DNA from: Bacillota bacterium
GTDB taxonomy: Bacteria; Bacillota; Clostridia; DSM-8532
Reading direction: 5' to 3'
NCBI GenBank assembly: GCA_023426765.1
Contig: JAEZBW010000383.1
Coordinates: 1 to 11,532, forward strand
Length of the DNA stretch: 11,532 nucleotides
The translations under genes were made by a program, and so were the position numbers. Shown piece after piece: positions 1 through 6,917 of the stretch; position 1 is the stretch's first letter, and each line of letters begins with the position of its first letter. The notes below the pieces were generated by a model. It was not told where the DNA came from and ran no database searches. It was given only the letters and a program-made list of their open reading frames with translations.

Positions 1-1307
1 ACGGTGATCAGTTTGTCATCCCTGCCGATGCTGGCTTCCATCAAATCCGACAAATCGGTGACGGTTTCGCTGATTTCCGGCACATTGTTCAGCCGAGCCA
101 TCCAGTTGATGGATTCCAGCGTATTGAACAGGAAATGCGGGTTGATTTGGGACTGCAGCGCTTTCAGTTCGGCGTCCTTTCGGGTGATTTGCTCCCGGTA
201 GACCCATGTGACCAGGTGGTTGATTTCCCTGGACATCTCATTGAAGGTTTTATTCAAAAAGCCCATTTCATCCTGCCGGTCATCGTCAATCTGCACCGCC
301 TGGTTATCCTTCTGAACCATTTTCATTCCCTTCACCAGCCGGTTGATGGGGTTCACAAAGCTCATCGCAATCCCCAGGTTGAACACCGACAGGATGACCA
401 CGGTAACGGCGCATAGCAGGATGATGTTCCAGCGCAGGGCATAGGCATCGCGGAACAACTCGCGAAGCGGCACATAGGCGATCACCTTCCAGCCGGCGCC
501 TTGCACGGTCGTATGGGAAATCATCGCGTCCAGGGCCTTGTCGATTCTGGAATCCTTCTCCTTCTCAAGGCTTCCGAAAGAAGCAATATCCGGTAATACT
601 CCTTCTTCCGCGTTCCTTGAAGCGATAATCTCATGCTCCTCCGAAAGGATGACAATGTTCTGCATGCTTTTGGTAAGCCCCTGATACACTGTTTCGATGA
701 AATCCTTCCGGACGAGAATCACCTGAAGGCCAATTTCCTGAAAGGTATCCTGATGATAAATGACGCGGGCAAGAAAAATATTCTTCACCACACCTTCCTG
801 GCTGTTCATGTACCAGCAGACCTTGCCGCCATACCCTCTGGCCTTTTCCAATACCTCCTGGAAGGGCAGCAGTTCACGGATGCCTCCGCGGAGGGCATTG
901 TCGTCGGAATAGTAAAACCGGCCATCGCTGCTGATGATGGCGATGGACTGGATTTCAGGCCTTGAAAGGATGATTTTTTTAATGGTGTTGCTGATTCCGC
1001 TCTCATTTTCATAACTCACCAGGGGATCCTCGGCGTTTTTTTGTGTCAGGGCCGAATAGATTCCCTTGTCATACAGCAGATCCTGGGATATGACGGTCAG
1101 ATTGCCGATGTAATCGGTCAGGCGCAGCTCCATCATCTGAAGGATGTCGGAGGCGTAGTTTATGGAAATGCGCTTGATGGTCGCCTCGGAATTGCGATAG
1201 CTTAAAAAGCCCATAAAGATCATCGGAATGATGATCTGGATATAAAAAGCAAACAAAAGCTTCTTCCGGATGGACAGATCCCTGTAGAATTTTATGATTT
1301 TCCCCAT
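1..1307 (-). CDS. YesM/LytS-type sensor histidine kinase (partial, C-terminus beyond left edge)
   Basis: Membrane sensor kinase of the YesM family, which usually senses carbohydrates or cell-envelope signals and phosphorylates a YesN-type AraC response regulator. The open frame runs without a stop for 435 codons from an ATG at 1307 to the window edge. A first membrane segment lies at about residues 17-36, and an extracellular sensor region follows at about 37-290. The second membrane segment is at 293-318 and a HAMP linker at 319-365. The His_kinase signature LQSQINPHFLFNTL (384-397) has phospho-acceptor His391. The ATPase domain is outside the window. The gene starts 10 bases after the stop of the solute-binding protein gene, so the two are probably co-transcribed and translationally coupled. 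No good ribosome binding site precedes the ATG, and an in-frame TTG three codons upstream is an alternative start. The family call is firm; the ligand is unknown. Confidence 0.93.
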   Translation of the reverse strand, partial: MGKIIKFYRDLSIRKKLLFAFYIQIIIPMIFMGFLSYRNSEATIKRISINYASDILQMMELRLTDYIGNLTVISQDLLYDKGIYSALTQKNAEDPLVSYENESGISNTIKKIILSRPEIQSIAIISSDGRFYYSDDNALRGGIRELLPFQEVLEKARGYGGKVCWYMNSQEGVVKNIFLARVIYHQDTFQEIGLQVILVRKDFIETVYQGLTKSMQNIVILSEEHEIIASRNAEEGVLPDIASFGSLEKEKDSRIDKALDAMISHTTVQGAGWKVIAYVPLRELFRDAYALRWNIILLCAVTVVILSVFNLGIAMSFVNPINRLVKGMKMVQKDNQAVQIDDDRQDEMGFLNKTFNEMSREINHLVTWVYREQITRKDAELKALQSQINPHFLFNTLESINWMARLNNVPEISETVTDLSDLMEASIGRDDKLIT

Positions 1308-1317
1308 TAAAACCAAT

Positions 1318-2616
1318 TCAGTTCAACCCCGCATTAACCGCTTTGTCCCAAAGCTCATCAATTCCCCATTTGCCTTCAAGCACATAAGGCATGCCGTCGA
1401 CAATCACTTCTTCCCAAACAGTTCGATCCACAAAGCTGTCGAGAGGAGCGATGAATTGCCTTGCGCCATTAAGCAGCAGCTGGCCTTTGCGGGTCAGCTG
1501 GTTGTAATCAATTCTGAACTCCCGGATATCTACGCTGCTGAGCATTCCGGTGTTTTGAGCGAAAACCGAAGCGGTTTCCTTCGCCGTCAGAAATTTCAGC
1601 AGCTTGACGGCGGCCTTCTGCTTTACCGGATCACCGTATGCTGCCGAGCTGATGTGAAAACAGCCGTTTCCAAGCCCGTATACCATGGTTTTCGGCGGAG
1701 CGTTTCCGTCTGGGAAGGTTGGGAAATAGACAATGTCGACCGACTCATCCTTCCTGTCGTAATAGCCGATGAACCAGGAGCCCTGGACGATCATCGCCGC
1801 CTTTTTTTCCTGGAACAGGGTGTTCCTCTCCCGGTTTGTCATCGTAAAGGCGTCTTTCGGGAATGCCTCCATTTTGTATAGTTCCAGCATATATTCCAAC
1901 GCTTTTTTATAGTATTTTCCGAACTCCGGATGGGACGGATTCTCGGCAATTTCTTTTCCGGCCAGCAGCGCAACCATATTCTGATAAAGATACGTTCCCT
2001 CTGCAAAAGAGTTATAAGCGATAGGGTCTATTCCGACGCTTCTGAAGGCGACAATCGCCTTCTTCAGCTCTTCATAGGTCTCCGGAACCCGGATGATATA
2101 TTTATTGAACAGATCGCGATTAATGAACAGGGCTTCAAAGATGGTCTCTACCGGAAGGCCGTATATCTTTCCTTCATAGGTCGTGTATTCAAGCATGCTG
2201 CCCTTGAAGGTACCCTTCCAGGTGGGGTTTTCATCCATCAGTTCCGTTATGTCGGCAACACGGCCTGCCCGGATCAGCGCACGGATGTCGGAACCCGGCC
2301 ATAGCCCGAAAACATCCGGATCATTCCCCGATGCAAAATCGGTCTTGATTTTAGGCAGAAAATCTTCCCCGAACAGGGATTCATTGATGACCTCGATATT
2401 TTTATTGACCAGCATGAATTGATCCAGCAGCTCCTGAAGGGTTTCGGCCCTGGAATCCACCCCGCCCCAGCTGGAGATGAAACGAAGGGTAATCTTTTGT
2501 TCCTCCTTCGTTTCCTCTTGTTCTGTCACAATTTCCCTGGTCATGTTTTTACATGAAACCGGTGATATGGATAAAAGCCCTGCCAAAATCAGGACAAGAA
2601 ATGTTCGTTTCCTCAT
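1318..2616 (-). CDS. Extracellular solute-binding lipoprotein (family 1, sugar-type)
   Basis: Predicted lipid-anchored ABC-type solute-binding protein of the sugar/oligosaccharide class, 432 residues, a normal length for the family. It begins with a basic, hydrophobic signal peptide (residues 1-21) ending in SPVSC. Cys22 is the likely lipidated residue, although Pro at position -3 is a poor lipobox match. An acidic linker (about 27-40) leads into the mature fold, which starts ITLRFISSWGG. The segment around 95-110 (ASGNDPDVFGLWPG) and the later GSWFIGYYD stretch are typical of family 1 binding proteins. The start is supported by GGAG (2623-2626) six bases before the ATG and a strong upstream promoter. 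No permease gene is seen. The next gene is a YesM kinase, so the protein may serve sensing as well as, or instead of, transport. The substrate cannot be told from sequence alone. Confidence 0.9.
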   Translation of the reverse strand: MRKRTFLVLILAGLLSISPVSCKNMTREIVTEQEETKEEQKITLRFISSWGGVDSRAETLQELLDQFMLVNKNIEVINESLFGEDFLPKIKTDFASGNDPDVFGLWPGSDIRALIRAGRVADITELMDENPTWKGTFKGSMLEYTTYEGKIYGLPVETIFEALFINRDLFNKYIIRVPETYEELKKAIVAFRSVGIDPIAYNSFAEGTYLYQNMVALLAGKEIAENPSHPEFGKYYKKALEYMLELYKMEAFPKDAFTMTNRERNTLFQEKKAAMIVQGSWFIGYYDRKDESVDIVYFPTFPDGNAPPKTMVYGLGNGCFHISSAAYGDPVKQKAAVKLLKFLTAKETASVFAQNTGMLSSVDIREFRIDYNQLTRKGQLLLNGARQFIAPLDSFVDRTVWEEVIVDGMPYVLEGKWGIDELWDKAVNAGLN

Positions 2617-2663
2617 GTGCAGCTCCGAATCGCTTTTTCCAGTATATTCTTCAGGTTATCCTT

Positions 2664-2692
2664 ATTATACAGGATTCGGTGCAAACTGGCAA
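2664..2692 (-). promoter_or_regulatory. Sigma-A promoter for the solute-binding protein / YesM operon
   Basis: On the minus strand, -35 TTGCCA (2692-2687) is followed by a 17-bp spacer and -10 TATAAT (2669-2664), which is preceded by TG. This is close to consensus and lies about 50 bases upstream of the ATG at 2616. It indicates that the binding protein and kinase can be transcribed independently of the cyclic-di-GMP gene upstream. Confidence 0.75.
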
Positions 2693-2732
2693 ACAGGTTA
2701 TAACAGCCGGCTCGTGTTTCACGAACGGGCCC

Positions 2733-2770
2733 CGCGGATGGTTTCCAGGTACTACCCGTGAACAGTAACA
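2733..2770 (+). repeat. Dispersed 38-bp intergenic repeat, copy 1
   Basis: This segment matches 5453-5490 at 33 of 38 positions by eye. It starts CGCGGAT, includes GTTTC and a GGT-ACT-ACC mini-stem, and ends GTGAACAGTAACA. It sits just after the stop of the cyclic-di-GMP gene and before the promoter of the next gene. The adjoining left flank contains a perfect 5-bp hairpin, TCGTG-TTT-CACGA (2712-2724). There is no T-tract on either side, so a simple intrinsic terminator is unlikely. It could be a REP/MITE-like intergenic element, and a weaker relative is seen at 8344-8357. The orientation is the same as copy 2. The function is unknown. Confidence 0.6.
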
Positions 2771-2781
2771 TTTACACTTTC

Positions 2782-5319
2782 TCAGGTGCTTTCCTGCACC
2801 ATATGCATTGCATCTTCTTCGGGCACGGGCCTGCTGAAAAGATAGCCCTGATACTTGCTGCATTTATGTTTCGTCAGGTAATTCAGCTGCTCGGATAATT
2901 CCACGCCTTCAGCGACGACCGAAAGACCAAGCTGAAGCCCCATCGCGATAATGGAACCAGTGATGGACTCCTCGTTTACGTCGGGTACATTTTCATTCAT
3001 AAACAGTTTGTCTATTTTCAGGGTATTGATGGGGAGATTCTTTAAATAGGTCAGTGAGGAATAACCCTTCCCAAAGTCGTCCAATGCAAAGCGCACCCCA
3101 TTGTTCCGAAGCTTTTGGATGACGGCTTCAATCATTTCGTAGGATTCCATCAGGATGGATTCGGTGATTTCCAGCTCGAGCGTCTCAGGCTTCAAATCCA
3201 GCGTATTCAGCGTATCCATAACCATATCCGCAAAATCTGCCTGCAGCAGCTGCAATATGGAAACGTTGACAGATATCATATAGGGCTTGCCGCATCGGGT
3301 TTGGAGAGCTTTCGCAAAGGAACAGGCTTCCTGAAGAACCCATCTTCCAATGGGAATGATCAGCTGGGTCTCTTCTGCAACCGGAATGAAGGAATTGGGC
3401 ATTACAAAGCCCATTTCAGGGCTTGCCCAGCGGATGAGGGCCTCAAACCCGCAGATGGCTCCGGTGGTAATTTCAACCTGCGGCTGGTAATACAGCAGGA
3501 ATTCATGGTGCTCCAGTGCGGTTCGCATATGATTTTCAATGGAAAGCCTTTCCCGGATGATGTAATCCATATGCTGCGTAAACAGGGCGTACTGTCCCTT
3601 CCCGCGTGCTTTTGCATGATACATTGCGATGTCCCCGCTGCGGATCAGATCATCCGCTCCGGTACCGGCTTCGGGGTATGTCGTAATACCGATGCTGATG
3701 GAGATGTGCAGGATGCTGAAATTCAATTCAAAGGGCTTCCGGAAGGCATTGATCAATGCATCTGCCTGTGCCTTCAATTCGGCTTCGGTCATATCCTGCA
3801 TGATAATAATAAATTCATCGCCGCCGAAACGGAACAGCGTACCATTCCCTGTAATATTCTGCTTCAGCCGGTTTCCAATCATCACCAGAAGCTGATCTCC
3901 CGTTGAATGGCCCAGAGAGTCATTGATATATTTGAAGTTGTCGGTGTCGATAAAGAAGAGGGTATACTGTGACTTGCCCGCCGTCATGAGCGCCTGATCG
4001 AGGTAGTCCTTCAGCGACAGACGGTTCGGCAGGTTTGTCAGGTAATCATGATAGGCAAGCTGGGTCAGTTCGTTTCTGCTTTGCTGAAGCTGCCAGTTTT
4101 GATCCTTCAGCTCTTCTTCGGCCGCAGTAAGCTCTTCGTTTAATTGCGTCAGTTCTTCATGGTTTTCCTTCAGGGTTTTTTCGGTGCGTTTCTGATGAAG
4201 AATGTAATAGATTAAAAGCGTGATGAAAGCGACAAGCAGTATAAAAACAACCGAAGCGACGGTGACCTCCCGCTGGTAGGTTTTAATGAAGGAGAACGGA
4301 AGATTGATGATTTCACTGTCCTGCGGGATTCTATCCATGGGGATATTGTGGGCTTTCAGGATGTTGTAATCATACAGGCGGCGTATGGTATTATCGTCTG
4401 AAACAGGAATATCCCCGGGCTTTTCTCCCTGCAGTATCCTCAGGGCTACCCGGGCGGCATTTTCACCCTGCAGCCTGCCGCTGAGCATGCTGCCTCCGAC
4501 CGAACCCCGGCCTACGGTAAAATCATACAGGTGGAAGACCGGCACGGGACTAACGGAATTGGCCTGTTCACAGAATTCATCAAATTCCATCGTGTTTCCT
4601 TCACGGTCAACATAGTGCGAAAGGATATAAACAATGCTGTTGGTCTTTACACTTTTCAATTGTTCCAGGATCTCCACATAGGTAAGGTTGTTGAGGTGAA
4701 AAATTTCAATTCCTTCATTGACCTTCTGAATGGAATCAATTGCCAGACGGGCTGTGGACTGAGCGCTTTCGGTGTTGTCATAGACAAGATAGATGGTTTT
4801 CAAATCGGGGTTTGTCCGCATGGCCAGATCAATGGCATCATCGGGGATAACCGGCTCAAGAATGCCGGTTATATTGGTATGTCCTTTTGTGAGTGTATCG
4901 ACACCTTCCTGGTTGACCCCGGCGAAAACCACCGGAGCAGCCGAAAACAGCTCATCCCTGTGTTTCAGTGCAAAATCCAGAGCCATATCGTCGGTGGTGA
5001 TGATCAGGTCAATTTTTTTGCTTTCATACTTGTAGCGGTAATACGCATAAAGGAAATCGAGATTTTCCTGTGTGGAGTAATTCTTCCAATCCATATACTC
5101 CACATGGACGGATATGTAATCTCCGTTGCCGAGCAGTACGGAAACTGCTCCCTCGGTCTCTTCCCTGGTCCATGTGAAACCCTGATGGTACGAATTGAGT
5201 ATCAGAACCGATTTCGCTCCATCCTCCAAAGCATGGGTTATGAGAGGCGTAAACTGCATGAGGATCAGGAAAAGCACAGATATGAGACCTGTCAGGCATA
5301 TTTTCACCCTTTTAATCAT
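2782..5319 (-). CDS. Membrane GGDEF-EAL protein with ABC-substrate-binding-like sensor domain
   Basis: Bifunctional cyclic-di-GMP enzyme of 845 residues. A signal anchor lies at about 5-30. An extracellular domain (about 36-340, starting KSVLILNSYHQGFTWT) resembles the ABC substrate-binding sensor found in many clostridial receptors. A membrane helix at 351-373 is followed by a coiled coil (about 380-418). The GGDEF domain has GGDEF at 499-503 (diguanylate cyclase), but the RxxD inhibitory site expected just before it is replaced by TGNG. The EAL domain keeps E626 (EAL), N685, E717, D747-D748, K768, E804 and Q824, so phosphodiesterase activity is plausible. The start is the ATG at 5319, because CGGAGG (5326-5331) lies seven bases upstream; a TTG at 5361 in the same frame has no such site. 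Net activity, synthesis or breakdown, cannot be predicted. Confidence 0.93.
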   Translation of the reverse strand: MIKRVKICLTGLISVLFLILMQFTPLITHALEDGAKSVLILNSYHQGFTWTREETEGAVSVLLGNGDYISVHVEYMDWKNYSTQENLDFLYAYYRYKYESKKIDLIITTDDMALDFALKHRDELFSAAPVVFAGVNQEGVDTLTKGHTNITGILEPVIPDDAIDLAMRTNPDLKTIYLVYDNTESAQSTARLAIDSIQKVNEGIEIFHLNNLTYVEILEQLKSVKTNSIVYILSHYVDREGNTMEFDEFCEQANSVSPVPVFHLYDFTVGRGSVGGSMLSGRLQGENAARVALRILQGEKPGDIPVSDDNTIRRLYDYNILKAHNIPMDRIPQDSEIINLPFSFIKTYQREVTVASVVFILLVAFITLLIYYILHQKRTEKTLKENHEELTQLNEELTAAEEELKDQNWQLQQSRNELTQLAYHDYLTNLPNRLSLKDYLDQALMTAGKSQYTLFFIDTDNFKYINDSLGHSTGDQLLVMIGNRLKQNITGNGTLFRFGGDEFIIIMQDMTEAELKAQADALINAFRKPFELNFSILHISISIGITTYPEAGTGADDLIRSGDIAMYHAKARGKGQYALFTQHMDYIIRERLSIENHMRTALEHHEFLLYYQPQVEITTGAICGFEALIRWASPEMGFVMPNSFIPVAEETQLIIPIGRWVLQEACSFAKALQTRCGKPYMISVNVSILQLLQADFADMVMDTLNTLDLKPETLELEITESILMESYEMIEAVIQKLRNNGVRFALDDFGKGYSSLTYLKNLPINTLKIDKLFMNENVPDVNEESITGSIIAMGLQLGLSVVAEGVELSEQLNYLTKHKCSKYQGYLFSRPVPEEDAMHMVQEST

Positions 5320-5381
5320 TACCAGCCTCCGTACTTCGACAAAGAAAGATTTTTTTCTCAAAATATTCTGTTATGGGCAAT

Positions 5382-5410
5382 ATTCTATAATATTTATCGA
5401 ACATTGTCAC
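5382..5410 (-). promoter_or_regulatory. Candidate promoter for the GGDEF-EAL gene
   Basis: On the minus strand, -35-like GTGACA (5410-5405), a 17-bp spacer, and -10-like TAGAAT (5387-5382), about 60 bases upstream of the ATG at 5319. Both boxes deviate from consensus. Other AT-rich placements in this stretch are possible. Confidence 0.4.
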
Positions 5411-5442
5411 CCATTGTCATTAGTGCTAATATGATATTGTCA
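5403..5442 (-). promoter_or_regulatory. Three TGACAAT direct repeats and an ATTAG-CTAAT palindrome
   Basis: On the minus strand, TGACAAT occurs at 5409-5403, 5419-5413 and 5442-5436. The first two are spaced exactly 10 bp, one helical turn. Between the second and third is ATTAG-TG-CTAAT (5419-5430). The cluster overlaps and lies upstream of the candidate -35 box of the GGDEF-EAL gene, where an activator would bind. The regulator is unknown, and chance in AT-rich DNA is possible. Confidence 0.3.
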
Positions 5443-5452
5443 TGAAAATGAG

Positions 5453-5490
5453 CGCGGATAGTTTCACGGTGCTACCTGTGAACAGTAACA
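5453..5490 (+). repeat. Dispersed 38-bp intergenic repeat, copy 2
   Basis: Partner of the copy at 2733-2770, with 33 of 38 positions identical. It can fold as TTCAC-GGT-GCT-ACC-T-GTGAA (5464-5484), an 8-bp stem with one bulged T. The right end GTGAACAGTAACA is identical in both copies. It sits in the middle of the non-coding stretch between the divergent GGDEF-EAL and perR genes, outside both predicted promoters. Confidence 0.6.
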
Positions 5491-5529
5491 AATTCGCAGC
5501 TGTCTTCAAAAAAGGATAAGACTTTTGTG

Positions 5530-5558
5530 TTGACAAATGAAAAGATGTCCAATATAAT
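5530..5558 (+). promoter_or_regulatory. Consensus sigma-A promoter for perR-rbr
   Basis: Perfect -35 TTGACA (5530-5535), 17-bp spacer, perfect -10 TATAAT (5553-5558). Transcription should start near 5565, inside the first PerR-box-like palindrome. Such a strong promoter fits an operon that is normally held down by a repressor. The rest of the 329-base gene-free stretch 5320-5648 holds the 38-bp repeat, the candidate GGDEF-EAL promoter and the operators. I see no further gene in it. Confidence 0.85.
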
Positions 5559-5560
5559 AA

Positions 5561-5592
5561 ATGTAATTATTACAAAGATAAAATTATTACAT
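5561..5592 (+). promoter_or_regulatory. Tandem PerR/Fur-box-like operators
   Basis: The 15-mer ATGTAATTATTACAA (5561-5575) contains a perfect 6-1-6 palindrome (TGTAAT-T-ATTACA) and matches the Bacillus PerR consensus TTATAATNATTATAA at 12 of 14 fixed positions. A second copy, ATAAAATTATTACAT (5578-5592), matches at 10 of 14. Their centres are 17 bp apart, and both lie on or just after the predicted transcription start. A repressor bound there would block initiation or clearance. This suggests autoregulation by the downstream gene. Confidence 0.7.
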
Positions 5593-5648
5593 ATGTTTCT
5601 GCCGACAGAATTCTCATGCTGCCTGACCAAAGAAAAGAGGACTGTACC

Positions 5649-6065
5649 ATGATTAACATCAACACCATCAAGGAGTATCTGGATGAAAAGGGAGTGAAAC
5701 CTTCCTATCCGCGGCTAAGGGTTCTCGAATACCTCGTGGAATACAGAAACCATCCCACAGCAGAAGAGATCTACGAGGTACTGGTGAAGGAGATGCCAAC
5801 CCTCTCCCGTACAACCATCTATAACACCCTGAATCTATTCGTAGAGGAAGGTGTTGTCATTCCCATCAACATCAGCAGCAACGAAACAAGGTATGACGCA
5901 ACGGTTATGGATCATGGCCATTTTAAATGCACCGGCTGCGGAAAGATTGTTGATTTTCCCATCGAGGTGGCAGATTGGGGAATTACGGAACTAAATGGTT
6001 ACAAAGTAACCGGTCGGTTTGTATATTTTAAAGGCATCTGTCCGGATTGCCTTAATCAGGAATAA
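5649..6065 (+). CDS. perR: PerR-type peroxide-responsive Fur family repressor
   Basis: Cytoplasmic metal-dependent repressor, 138 residues, normal for the family. The N-terminal winged helix carries the recognition segment TLSRTTIYNTLNLF (51-64). The regulatory metal ligands seen in Bacillus PerR (H37, D85, H91, H93, D104) appear here at H35, D83, H89, H91 and D102. Aspartate rather than glutamate at the last position is the known marker of peroxide sensing by metal-catalysed histidine oxidation. The structural zinc site is complete: C94/C97 and C131/C134. The start is the ATG at 5649, since AGAGGA (5636-5641) lies seven bases upstream; an in-frame ATG at 5616 lacks a site. The rubrerythrin gene follows after 14 bases, forming one operon under a promoter with PerR-box-like sites. 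A Fur or Zur role is less likely given these residues and the neighbour. Confidence 0.9.
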   Translation: MININTIKEYLDEKGVKPSYPRLRVLEYLVEYRNHPTAEEIYEVLVKEMPTLSRTTIYNTLNLFVEEGVVIPINISSNETRYDATVMDHGHFKCTGCGKIVDFPIEVADWGITELNGYKVTGRFVYFKGICPDCLNQE

Positions 6066-6079
6066 CAGGAGGTAAGTCA

Positions 6080-6673
6080 ATGAAATCTTTAAAAGGAACG
6101 AAGACAGCGGAAAATTTGTTAAAAGCTTTTGCCGGGGAATCTCAGGCACGCAACCGCTACACGTACTATGCTTCAGTGGCTGACAAGGAAGGCTTCAAAC
6201 AAATTAAGAACATTTTTATTGAAACCGCCGACAATGAAAAGGAACATGCAAAGCGCTTTTACAAGTTCCTGCTCGAGGGCCTGGCAGGGGAACTGCCGGC
6301 GACCATTCAGATCACAGCCGATTACCCCGTAGCTCAGGGAAACACTCTGGACAACCTGAAAGCCGCCGCCAGTGGAGAAAATGAGGAGTGGACCGACTTA
6401 TATCCCGCTTTTGCAAAAGTGGCGGAGGAAGAAGGGTTCCCCGAGATTGCCGCAGCCTGGAGAATGATTGCTCTTGCAGAGAAGAGGCATGAGATCAGAT
6501 ATAACAAGCTTGCTGAGAACGTCGCCAATGACAAGGTTTTCAAAAAGGATGAAAAGGTTCTGTGGAAATGCACAAACTGCGGTTATGTTCATGAAGGCTA
6601 CGGAGCACCTGAAAAGTGCCCGGCATGCGTACATCCCAAGGACTATTTTGAAGTATTCAGTGAAACCTATTAA
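6080..6673 (+). CDS. rbr: Rubrerythrin (non-haem diiron peroxidase with rubredoxin domain)
   Basis: Cytoplasmic NADH-linked peroxide reductase of anaerobes; electrons pass through a rubredoxin-like iron site to a diiron centre. The 197 residues match the full-length classical type. The four-helix ferritin-like domain (about 1-145) has the expected diiron ligands E20, E53, H56, E100, E103, E134 and H137, in the motifs FAGESQARNRY, NEKEHAKRF, GENEEW and LAEKRHEIRY. The C-terminal rubredoxin-like domain (about 158-193) has C164/C167 and C180/C183. A perfect AGGAGG (6067-6072) sits seven bases before the ATG. It is second in the operon with perR, an arrangement known from clostridia and Desulfovibrio. 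It would be induced when peroxide inactivates PerR. A terminator follows. Confidence 0.96.
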   Translation: MKSLKGTKTAENLLKAFAGESQARNRYTYYASVADKEGFKQIKNIFIETADNEKEHAKRFYKFLLEGLAGELPATIQITADYPVAQGNTLDNLKAAASGENEEWTDLYPAFAKVAEEEGFPEIAAAWRMIALAEKRHEIRYNKLAENVANDKVFKKDEKVLWKCTNCGYVHEGYGAPEKCPACVHPKDYFEVFSETY

Positions 6674-6757
6674 ACTTCCTTTGGTTTTACCGGAAACGCC
6701 TGGTTCCGTCCTGAAATGTAATTTTCAACAGCATCATTGTTATTATTGAATGAAAGA

Positions 6758-6792
6758 GGGTATCGTATAATTTACGATCCCTTTTTCTTTTT
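6758..6792 (+). terminator. Rho-independent terminator after rbr
   Basis: Stem GGG-(T)-ATCGTA pairs with TACGAT-CCC across a 5-base loop (6758-6781), with one bulged T, followed directly by a T-rich run TTTTTCTTTTT (6782-6792). It lies 84 bases after the rbr stop and closes the perR-rbr operon. Confidence 0.8.
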
Positions 6793-6917
6793 ATGATGAA
6801 ATACCGGCGGGGGAAGTTTTCCCTCCGTGCAGCAGGCGCTCTGGCACATGCTCTAATAGTTGTTGTGAAGCCGAACATGATTTTGCTCATACCCCGAATA
6901 CAGGTAAGGAGGATTCT
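6793..6917 (+). other. Leader region of the hydrogenase gene
   Basis: This 125-base stretch lies between the rbr terminator and the hydrogenase ATG. It contains a small hairpin, GGGAA-GTT-TTCCC (about 6813-6825), and AAGGAGG (6906-6912) five bases before the ATG. I find no convincing sigma-A promoter and no PerR box, so how the hydrogenase gene is transcribed is not clear from the sequence. Confidence 0.4.

Noticed and set aside
5380..5400. AT-rich palindrome (AATATT-CTAT-AATATT) as an additional PerR box for the GGDEF-EAL gene
   Set aside because: The match to the PerR consensus is poor compared with the boxes at 5561-5592, and AATATT is self-complementary by chance in AT-rich DNA.
4531..5445. 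Long plus-strand open frame of 304 codons opposite the GGDEF-EAL gene, and similar antisense frames at 3115-3906 and 1294-1881
   Set aside because: They mirror real minus-strand genes whose domains are clear, and the encoded sequences show no recognisable motif or ribosome binding site.
5496..5525. GTCTT...AAGAC hairpin followed by TTTTG as a terminator before perR
   Set aside because: The stem is only 5 bp with an 11-base A-rich loop, and no upstream plus-strand gene needs terminating.
6743..6771. TATAAT at 6766-6771 as a hydrogenase promoter -10
   Set aside because: It lies in the loop of the rbr terminator and has no acceptable -35 box at 16-18 bp.
6839..6860. TGGCAC before the hydrogenase gene, as in a sigma-54 -24 element
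   Set aside because: The required TTGC-type -12 element at the proper distance is missing.
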